Assembly (NCBI GenBank): GCA_032716605.1
Contig: CM064480.1
Span: forward strand, 28,572,129 to 28,636,128
Length of the DNA: 64,000 nt
Direction of reading: 5' to 3'
Source: Paralithodes platypus
Taxonomy: Eukaryota; Arthropoda; Malacostraca; Decapoda; Lithodidae
A model generated the notes under the pieces. That model saw only the letters and a program-made list of their open reading frames with translations, did no database searches and had not been told where the DNA came from. The position numbers and the translations under genes were made by a program. Shown here in pieces: positions 55,801 to 64,000 of the stretch (within the stretch, counting starts at the first letter, position 1; every line of letters starts with the position of its first letter).

Positions 55801-58800
55801 TGTTATGCCCTGTTTTTCTACAGGTTTAACTTGGGTAATGTGAGTTCTAAATGACTGGGTATATAAGGCTGCATGCACAATACAAGATATGAGGAATAGA
55901 GAACACAAAGAAACACATGGTAGCAAGTTACACGATCACGTTTATTTATATACCACTTCAGAATACTCGTGCAAGACAATATAATAGAATCGAACAACAC
56001 TAGCATAAGTGGATCTGGATGGAGCCTAGTCTCCCACTTCCAACGTTCAGGTATTAATCTTCTGATCACTGGCTTTAATTCAACAGGTTTATATACCGAA
56101 GACCATCAATGTTACTTATAGAATCATATTCACTGTTAGATTTATTACTGGTAGCTCTGGTGCACAAGTAGTAGTTCACAGACTAGATTAGACACGCGTA
56201 TTTTAGAGCACGGGAATTCTAGTAACCTCAGGGGGTACTGATCTAAGTTTTATATTCTTGTCTCAGAAATACATAGAACGCAAATCAGTGGGCGAACATT
56301 CAGATATCACTAGGATTTCCTTCTAGGTAATAATATCTGGGTATATGGTTGATTACGAGAGTTAGTATCGCCTGTTAAATAATGAACACTGATACGCTTA
56401 GCACTTCCTAATTGAATGGTTATATGAATTATACTGGGCAAAGAGATAGCCACTTCGTAGAAATATTAATTAGTGAATCTCTAAACAGCACTGTAACATG
56501 TAGGCCTAGTACTGATAAAGGGAATCTTGGGTAGTATCTGATGGGTCTGGTCCTGGTTATCTTGCGTCCATGATGTTGGGGGCTAACGACTGGTTCCGCG
56601 GCCGTCCAGGGGGTCCATATGTGTGAAGTTCTCAAATACGTGGGCAGGTCCTTCTATCCAAATCTGCCACGGAGTCTGCCGGCTCTGGGATCTCAACTCC
56701 GGAACAACACAAGGGCAGAGCTAGAATTTAACTGCAGGGTAGTGACCACTGGTTGGTGTCTAGCTTTCAACTGATTTGACTGGGGGCGGGAGCTAGATTT
56801 ATAGGCTTGGTTCTGGACCCTGTAGACAGTAGGGATCTCGAGTCTTATGGACTTATTTGAGCTCTCAATAGATATGGGGACTAGGTAAGATGGTATTTAC
56901 TGTTGTGGCACATGGCTATAGGAAGCCTTTATATTTTCATATAACTGAGCCTTAGTAAGAGGTACTATTTTGGCTATACTTGAAGTATTTAGGGGAGAGA
57001 GACTGGATCTACTTTGCGAGGAGGATGGGGACAGCTGTGATAGGAGCATCTCTCTTAGATTGTTCAATCTTCATTCTATGGTATAGCTGAGGTGCTAATT
57101 TAGTGATCAGAGTATGCAAGAAAGGTAAATGGTTTATTGTGAGTTAATAGAGGTTAGTAAAGGTGTTAGTCATGCATGGTTAGTTCATTGATAGGAAGAA
57201 TTCCTGTGCTACCTGGCAATGACTCAGAAGTCAAAACAGGGGCCAGGTATACCTCCGCGGGGGTGGGGGTCTCCCTCCTCGGGTGGGCAAAAAGGGGGAG
57301 CTGGGCTCCGAACTCTCTGTGATAGTCGTCCGGCGGCTGTGGCTAGGGGCTTGCCATATCACCAGTGTTTGTAATAACCCTCTGTGTATGAGACAGATGT
57401 GGGTGTCCTTAATACCAAAACCGAAGGTGCCTTGGCTAGCTGGTTTTACTCGGCTGGTTGTTAATTGTAGGGTTTGCTGGATGTGGTGGAGACTGGGTTG
57501 CTAACTCTGCCACATTTATCTGGAAGTATGGCAATAGAAGTTAGTTACTGGCGAGGCAGCTAGCCTCGCACCGACGACCATTGGGTGCAGGGTTGTGAAT
57601 GGGTTGTAAGAGAATAGATGGCATGCAAGGGGCTAATAAAGTTCTAATGTTGTTCTGGCCTACTAAGTGAAGGTAGGCTGGATAGGAGTATATATAAAAG
57701 GTTGGAGAGCGTTAGCAACGGACAATTCAAGGATCTTCAAGAGGTATGAGAGAGAGGCTAGGTCGGACAAGAGTAGAGAAGCGCGGGGTCTTATAATGAG
57801 AGGGGAGGAGTGCAGGGGGGCTATAGGGGAATTTGACCCTAAGGTCTCTGGGCGTGGGGGTGGCATTAGGCTGCAGTTGATATGGGAGTTTAAAAAGGCA
57901 GTAGAATACGTTAGCCAAATGCTACCGGGGAATGCAACTATGGGGTGGTATATGAGTCTGGAAAAGATAGAGTTATGTGATCAGTCCGAGGGGTTATGGA
58001 TACTATTAGTTGGCCCTGGGAACTGCGTTTTCTATTAAATATATATACCAACACAGCGGCAGTTCGTAGGGGTACTTAGTTATTGTTTCGGGGTACTTAT
58101 GACAGATACTGGTAACAAGGTTATCTTATACAATCTCTAGTTGGGGTAAGAGGTGTATGACACAAAGTAAATTGGCGTAGTGTGGACTGTGGATACGAAG
58201 GAGGCAAGGGGAAGACGTATGACAATTGTGGAAAAGTAAATGGAAAAAGGTGAACACAATGGCGGATAAAAATACTTAACCTAAGGATTGAATACATAGA
58301 TTTATGGGGCGATGGGTCTTCAGAAGCTTAGTCTGGCAAGACAAGATGTTAGGGAATGTTAATATTAATACTTAAACTAAGGATTGCATACATCGATGAA
58401 CGACGACATTATAGTCGTCGTCCTAATAAGGTGATGAAACCAGGTTGATCTGTACTTGGCACAATACGACACAAGGACAGTGCCGCTATGTCGTATCAAT
58501 ACTGGTGGCAGTTAATATTATAGAGACACTTAGTTACTGGAGGAACAATGCAAGGGGGCGACTGAGCACGGGTTGCATATATCTATACTCGTCATGAGAA
58601 ATGATATACAAGGTCTAGGGACAGGCGTGGGTGTTTTAACTTCTAAGATATATAACATCTACTTCTCGGATGTAAGAACATACATAGATATAATTATGGC
58701 TGTCTGATGTGTTGGCATTGGCTCAACGTCGGGACAGGGCATGGGTGTTTTTAATATGAATGTATATTCCTGTTCATCATCTTTGTAGTTAGGAGTCTAG

Positions 58801-59024
58801 GACACGAGGGGGTAGTGTACATGAGGTGTGGAAAAATGGTCAGTTTAGAAGGGGTATCTAGGTGCGGCCTGGAGCTGCTTAGCCCTGCGGGCTTGGGCCT
58901 GTCTGAATTGGCTGGCTCGGTCAGCTGGTCCTTTCGTTCTGTGGACCTTTCCTTTGGGTGTTTCTGTGTGGTGTTCGTTCGTGGCTTCTGTGGTGGGCTT
59001 CTCGTTCTGGGGCATTTTAGTTAT
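55796..59024. mobile_element. 3.2-kb insertion of unknown type, GTTAT duplication
   Basis: GTTAT occurs at 55796-55800 and 59020-59024, exactly where the interrupted satellite unit would be continuous. The ends are TGTTATGCCCTG and, inverted, TAAAATGCCCCAG, a weak terminal inverted repeat sharing ATGCCC. No long coding frame or recognisable domain is present in its 3219 bp. A long non-autonomous LTR-type or DNA element are both possible. TGGTGGCAG at about 58505 could be a primer-binding site, but the evidence is thin. Confidence 0.6.
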
Positions 59025-59705
59025 GTAAATCCAGTACATATGAGTCGCCGGTGCTGGATGGGTTAAACAAATATTAAGTGCTCTTTCTCACCGTTATGTA
59101 AATCCAGTACATATGAGTCGCCGGTGCTGGATGGGTTAACAATATTAAGTGCTCTTCCTCACCGTTATGTAAATCCAGTACATATGAGTCGCCGGTGCTG
59201 GATGGGTTAAACAAATATTAAGTGCTCTTTCTCACCGTTATGTAAATCCAGTACATATGAGTCGCCGGTGCTGGATGAGTTAAACAAATATTAAGTGCTC
59301 TTTCTCACCGTTATGTAAATCCAGTACATATGAGTCGCTTGCTGGATGGGTTAAACAAATATTAAGTGCTCTTTCTCACCGTTATGTAAATCCAGTACAT
59401 ATGAGTCGCCGGTGCTGGATGGGTTAAACAAATATTAAGTGCTCTTTCTCACCGTTATGTAAATCCAGTACATATGAGTCGCCGGTGCTGGGTGTTAAAC
59501 AAATATTAAGTGCTCTTTCTCACCATTATGTAAATCCAGTACATATGAGTCGCCGGTGCTGGATGGGTTAAACAAATATTAAGTGCTCTTTCTCACCATT
59601 ATGTAAATCCAGTACATATGAGTCGCCGGTGCTGGATGGGTTAAACAATATTAAGTGCTCTTTCTCACCTAAACAAATATTAAGTGCTCTTTCTCACCGT
59701 TATGT
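59020..59705. repeat. 73-bp satellite, array B (~9.5 units)
   Basis: Same unit as array A. Some copies have small deletions (for example CGCTTGCTGG near 59338, and a short partial unit near 59670). Confidence 0.95.
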
Positions 59706-59794
59706 AACTTGAATTGATGTATGAGTATGCGCGCGTGTGTATGTGTATGTCTGTCTGTGTGTGAGTAGCTGTTAATATAGGTATTATTGCATAA

Positions 59795-60311
59795 TCTATA
59801 TTATTAAATCAGTTCGTCTGTCTGTTTGTCTGTCTGTGTGTTCTTAATTAATAGGCGGCCGCAGTTTTGTACCTGGGGAGCCGAAACTTTGCATGTGGGT
59901 GTCAATTGACCTGGGTCAGGTCATAGAAGGGGCGAGGCCACGATCGGAGGTCGTTTCGAGGCCGAAATTGAAGAAAAAAATGAATAAATGGCCGTTTGGG
60001 GCAGAAGGAGGCCTCCGATCGAAAAGGTGTATGGAACGAAAGTTGTTCGCAGCCCCCCAAAATTGGGGTACGGATGAGGTCAGATCCAAAATCGGAGGTC
60101 ATTTAGCGGCCGAAATCAAGGTCGCCGTTTAATGAGGCACAGGGAGGTCGAGGCCGGTGATTATAGTAGTAGTAGTAGTATTTTGATGATTGTGGTAGTA
60201 GTGATTGATGATGGTGATTATGGTAGTAGTAGTGATGGTGATTATGGTAGTAGTAGTGATGGTGATTATGGTAGAGTTTAAACCCGGGCAACGCCGGGTA
60301 CTCCTGCTAGT
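59795..60311 (+). mobile_element. Helitron/Helentron-like non-autonomous element
   Basis: It starts TCTATATTATTAAATCAG followed by GTCTGTCTG-type sequence. It ends with a hairpin (ACCCGG-GCAACG-CCGGGT at 60282-60299) eleven bases before CTAGT. A 3' hairpin followed by CTRR or CTAGT is the signature of rolling-circle elements, which make no target duplication. The interior has GATCGGAGGTC words and a minisatellite, and no Rep/helicase gene. Confidence 0.65.
60165..60270. repeat. 24-bp minisatellite (GTAGTA / GTGATGGTGATTATG)
   Basis: Three units of GTGATGGTGATTATGGTAGT plus neighbouring GTA repeats. Confidence 0.85.
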
Positions 60312-60373
60312 TGAGTTTAAAATCTTTATATTTATTTGTAACATTATTAGGTGTTTTGTGTTTAGGGACTGTG

Positions 60374-60588
60374 TACAATCGCGCTAATAAGTCATGTCCC
60401 AGCTGGCATTACGTTTGGCTTGCTCTGTGCTGTATTAACGTCTGTCAGATGTTGTTTAAGGTGGGTAAGTATAGGAACATGTTTGTATATTTCACTCGAT
60501 ATGAAGAAATTATGCTTAGATATTGCTGATACCAATTATAGATCAAAACATACTTGGTGCCGAAACATCACTTATTAGCGCGACTGTA
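60374..60588. mobile_element. mariner/Tc1-type MITE, copy B (211 bp, TA target)
   Basis: Inverse orientation to copy A at 1334-1544 and exactly the same length. TA is on both sides, and the ends are CAATCGCGCTAATAAG and CTTATTAGCGCGACTG. Confidence 0.75.
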
Positions 60589-61290
60589 CATGTATGTATC
60601 TCTGTGTAGAGTATGAAATTAAGTATAATTACATAATTTGATGTACAATACATTTGTATTGGTGTCTTGATATACATGAACGCTTGTCTATATGAATAAA
60701 CACTGTATGTGAAACCTACTTACATGTGCATGAGCGGGTGCATGTATCTTGATATGCATGTATACCTTTCAATATAAGTATGTTTAAATGTATAAAGCAA
60801 GTGTGTTTTTTTATAATGATACTGAATTTGTGCATAGGTGTGTGTATTAATTTATTGTTAATGTGTAAGGTTGGTTATACATGCAGTTGTAGGCCTACAC
60901 ATGTATTGTATAACTGTATCTTCATATTTATGTGTGTAAGTATGTACGTGCATGTGTAATGTGCATATGTGATATGTAATGTGTACTGTAGAAGCAAGAT
61001 AAGGTGATTATATGTAGGATAATTTGAATTATATTTTCTGAAGTTTACTGTCAAACGTTTATTCTATGTAGTGCACTTCTGTTATTTTCATTTTCTTTAT
61101 CATTGCACGATTATGTCTGCCTCTAGTTCACCATTATAATTTATAATGTATACAAAAGGGTATTTAAGGACATATATACCTGTGAGTATCTCGTCCTCTG
61201 TGTTATATGATAAATCCCCTATCATAAGTAAAATAACCAGAAAAAGGATAGTCATCCCCCAAATCAGCAAAGAAAGAAACGAGCAGCAAA
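60589..61290. other. non-coding interval
   Basis: AT-rich sequence with TATGTGTG-type simple stretches. No gene supported. Confidence 0.5.
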
Positions 61291-61639
61291 GAAAATGTCA
61301 CACCAACCAGCAATTAAGGGACAACGAAAGAGAACTACCCACCAACACCAGAAAAGACCAACACCAAGAAGTCACCTCCAAAAATACAACACCCAGGCGA
61401 TCACCAAACAGACAAGAGGGGAGAAGGAGAGAAGACCGAAACAACCCAAGACACGCCCCAAGGAACAACACGTGTGGCGACACCAAGCTAGGAAAGCCCG
61501 AGTCGCAACCATTATGACGGAACATCCCCCGACACCAGGAAAGACGATTCCCCAAACGACCACGCCCAAGACACCACACCAGAAAGGAAGACTGGTGTTC
61601 AGTCAAAAAGAAAAGGACTCCTACCAACAGAGATACTAA
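61291..61639 (+). pseudogene. basic-protein relic, second copy
   Basis: An open frame of 114 codons is rich in lysine, arginine, glutamine and threonine. Its ARVATIMTEHPPTPGKTI and KGRLVFSQKEKD blocks match the relic near 41150-41250. The codon-level match in two distant places argues for a once-coding repeat of unknown nature. Confidence 0.35.
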
Positions 61640-62195
61640 GACTAAAACACTTACCTATTACCATACTATGTTCACATGCATTCTACATGTTTATCTACTA
61701 GACTAAAACACTTACCTATTACCATACTATGTTCACATGCATTCTACATGTTTATCTACTAGACTAAAACACTTACCTATTACCATACTATGTTCACATG
61801 CATTCTACATGTTTATCTACTAGACTAAAACACTTACCTATTACCATACTATGTTCACATGCATTCTACATGTTTATCTACTAGACTAAAACACTTACCT
61901 ATTACCATACTATGTTCACATGCATTCTACATGTTTATCTACTAGACTAAAACACTTACCTATTACCATACTATGTTCACATGCATTCTACATGTTTATC
62001 TACTAGACTAAAACACTTACCTATTACCATACTATGTTCACATGCATTCTACATGGTTATCTACTAGACTAAAACACTTACCTATTACCATACTATGTTC
62101 ACATGCATTCTACATGTTTATCTACTAGACTAAAACACTTACCTATTACCATACTATGTTCACATGCATTCTACATGTTTATCTACTAGATTAAA
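61640..62195. repeat. 61-bp satellite, ~9 units
   Basis: Near-identical units GACTAAAACACTTACCTATT, ACCATACTATGTTCACATGC and ATTCTACATGTTTATCTACT. One unit has TGG for TGT near 62055. Homogeneity suggests recent expansion. Confidence 0.97.
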
Positions 62196-62534
62196 AACAC
62201 TAATTAGACCACATTATGTTTTCGTTCTTTAAGAGGTTAAATAAGTTCCTTTAATATTATTATATTATTAAGATGTAACCAAGTACATTGTATCTTGTAT
62301 GTACGATATAAATGTTGATCAAGACCCAGTGTCTTCACAATATTAATCTCTAAATTGCCAACCTACAATGCTAGGTTGGCATAAATAACCTATGACATAG
62401 GTTATACCTATGGCATATGATAAATTACCCACATGAATAAAATATAAATTGTTCCGAGATAAACCCATGCCCAACCTTCTGTTCTTTCTTACGATTATGA
62501 TTACTAAAATACAACCATTGTACTATAATGCCAT
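62196..62534. other. non-coding interval
   Basis: AT-rich. A short AACCTA/TAGGTT inverted tract lies near 62358-62410. No gene supported. Confidence 0.5.
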
Positions 62535-62670
62535 GTAGGAATAGGTTTTTACACCATACCCGCAAGAGGAATTATGGAGCTCCGATCTTACTCTCAACCA
62601 TCTGAACAATTTTACCAGCACACCTAAACTTCGTTAGATGCGGGAATAGCCTCCCGAAAATATCAAGCCC

Positions 62671-62748
62671 TGGAGGGGGCTCGAACTCTCGACCCTTGGG
62701 TTGTGAGGCAGACACCTTACCAGTTAGACCAATAGAAATATCCCACTT
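62671..62748 (-). pseudogene. tRNA-like unit, left palindrome arm
   Basis: Minus strand TTGGTCTAACTGG (A box) and GAGTTCGAGCCCC (B box). No good anticodon arm, so probably a SINE head. Confidence 0.5.
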
Positions 62749-62935
62749 AGCCTGGTCGGCTCAGGATATTTCCGCATCCGATCTATTTTAGGCTAGCCTA
62801 TATTCACTGACTTTACGCTACTTCACCTTCCGGGAAGTGAAAGCTCCGAACAGAGAGGAACGAACAGAGAGGAACAAGCTTGAGCCGAATCGACCGAGAG
62901 TCCGTCAGAGAGATGCACGGGAATGGTGAGTCAAC

Positions 62936-63074
62936 TTCACTGAGCGGTACACAACACGCACCTACTAACTGCCCAGTTGGCAACTCGCTTGAGCGGCCGG
63001 CAACTCCACAACCCAACCCAAGCGAGGTCTCACTACACTCCCTGTTCTCTCCTATCCTCTTCCTTGTCTTGTAG
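62936..63074 (+). other. candidate intron forming the palindrome spacer
   Basis: It begins GTGAGT after AATG and ends with a strong pyrimidine tract and TTGTCTTGTAG. The right arm starts at the very next base. Splicing would leave a 33-nt loop between arms of ~360 bases. No transcript evidence is available. Confidence 0.4.
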
Positions 63075-63222
63075 GACTCTCGGTCGATTCGGCTCAAGCT
63101 TGTTCCTCTCTGTTCGGAGCTTTCGCTTCCCGGAAGGTGAAGTAGTGTAAAGTCAGTGAAAATAGGCTAGCCTAAACAGATTGGATGCGGAAATACCCTG
63201 AGCCGACCAGGCCAAGAGGGAT

Positions 63223-63294
63223 ATCTCTATTGGTCTAACTGGTAAGGTGTCTGCCTCACAACCCAAGGGTCGAGAGTTCGTGCCCCCACCAGGG
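63223..63294 (+). pseudogene. tRNA-like unit, right palindrome arm
   Basis: The A box is the same as in the left arm. The B-box region reads GAGTTCGTGCCCC, one change from the left arm. Confidence 0.5.
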
Positions 63295-63566
63295 CTTGAT
63301 ATTTTCGGGAGGCTATTCCCGCATCTAACAAAGTTTAGGTGTGCTAGTAAAATTGTTCAGATGGTTGTGAGTAAGATCGGAGCTCCATAAATCCTCTTTC
63401 GGGTATGGTGTAAAAAACAATTCCTACAACCACCACTACCTACTTATGCAAAATCAATATAATACAGAGTAGATAATATATTTGTCTTATTTTCTCCCAC
63501 AACATATATTCACATGCCATCTCATTACTACGCTATTATAATAATAAACAAGCCACATAGCCTTCC

Positions 63567-64000
63567 TTAACCCACAGGACCCCAGCGACGCAAGTGATGC
63601 ATCAGCAATGTATGTAACGCTAAACCCCAGCGCCGCAGCACCTGCGTCAGCAATTTTGACCTTATATACTCTTGTCCTATGGTGGCTAGAGGCTTGAGGA
63701 TGGTATGGGATATACCTTATGATGTTGCCGAACAGTGGCAGTACTCGGCAACCCCCTAGTCCAGCCGCGCAGGTGGGCACGGGCAGATGGAGAAAGCCAG
63801 TTTACCCACTTATCTTACCGCCACTTTCGATCTTATTTATTCTTGTCCTATGATAGCTAGAGGGTTCAAATTTGTATGGGATATACCTTATAATGTTGCC
63901 CAACAGTGGCAATACTTGGTAATACCCAAGTCCAGCCATGGTGGGGAGTGGGGAGAGAGAGCGCTGGAGGAGGGAGGAAGTGGAGGACTGGGCCACCAGA
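63567..64000. mobile_element. left part of another TTAA element, with ~190-bp internal duplication
   Basis: TTAA at 63567-63570 is followed by CCCACAGGACCCCAGCGACG and a GCGACGCAAGTGATGC block like that of the 33574-34222 element. Inside, two units share ATTCTTGTCCTATG, GTATGGGATATACCTTAT and AACAGTGGCA. The right end lies outside the window or is lost. Confidence 0.5.

Larger units (their letters stand above)
62535..63432. repeat. large palindrome (two ~365-bp arms, 172-bp spacer)
   Basis: Left arm 62535-62902 and right arm 63075-63432 are inverted copies with scattered differences. Each arm contains one tRNA-like unit and a CTTCACCTTCCGGGAAG-type block. The spacer has intron-like ends (see the separate entry). 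Confidence 0.9.

Noticed and set aside
55796..59024. A standard LTR retrotransposon
   Set aside because: The left end begins TG, but the right end is not CA, no second LTR or pol domains are visible, and the primer-site candidate is weak.
55594..59705. Regular 73-bp repeats that superficially resemble a CRISPR array
   Set aside because: The whole unit is repeated, with no unique spacers, and the setting is a eukaryotic genome full of retroelements. It is a satellite.
61146..61517. Alternative 123-codon frame
   Set aside because: It overlaps the frame that is conserved with the relic at 41150-41250, which is the better-supported reading.
61640..62195. 61-bp repeats as a CRISPR or gene array
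   Set aside because: Units are identical end to end without spacers and without coding constraint.

Overview
This is a repeat-dense stretch of an animal nuclear genome, probably an arthropod and quite possibly a decapod crustacean. That identification is inference. It rests on the mix of DIRS-type, Penelope-like, piggyBac and non-LTR elements, on tRNA-derived SINE heads and abundant microsatellites, on GT-AG splice sites, and on a lectin-type fibrinogen-related gene. I see no bacterial or organellar genes, rRNA or CRISPR array. Almost everything recognisable is a mobile element or a tandem repeat. The one convincing host gene is a two-exon piece of a fibrinogen-related protein on the minus strand at 22947-24292.

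Layout. 1-3140: three small terminal-inverted-repeat elements and a LINE scrap. 3143-5926: a Penelope-like retroelement (RT plus GIY-YIG) with an inverted copy of its own 3' part fused head to head. 5930-8800: non-coding, with microsatellites, a TTAA element and a tRNA-like unit. 8810-13026: DIRS copy 1 (minus). 13298-21548: DIRS copy 2 (plus, gag-bearing, a different subfamily), itself holding a 4.0-kb TTAA-bounded element with very long inverted ends. 22135-22838: minisatellites beside the lectin gene. 26759-30917: a piggyBac element with TTAA on both sides. 31060-32450: a LINE on the minus strand. 32779-33440: a 63-bp minisatellite holding a Harbinger-type MITE. 33482-40953: a LINE fragment broken first by a TTAA element and then by DIRS copy 3 (plus). 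42841-52270: a near full-length LINE (minus) split by DIRS copy 4. 53160-55370: repeat scraps, a tRNA-like unit and a LINE tail with a 27-bp in-frame repeat. 55594-59705: a 73-bp satellite split by a 3.2-kb insertion. 59795-60586: a Helitron-like element and a mariner MITE. 61640-62195: a 61-bp satellite. 62535-63432: a large palindrome whose spacer looks like an intron. 63567-64000: the start of another TTAA element.

How the parts relate. The DIRS copies show classical DIRS architecture: inverted terminal repeats, an internal complementary region that joins both outer ends, and a tyrosine recombinase gene. The three recombinase-bearing copies are near-identical and share the same coding lesions, so they probably spread using enzymes supplied in trans. 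Their long leaders contain a reusable 3' splice-site module, an array of short hairpins whose stems differ but stay paired, and many CCGGCGGG motifs. At least six TTAA-bounded non-autonomous elements lie in the same window as a piggyBac source element. One of these families appears to have seeded the 73-bp satellite. Several insertions can be read exactly because removing them rejoins an open LINE frame.
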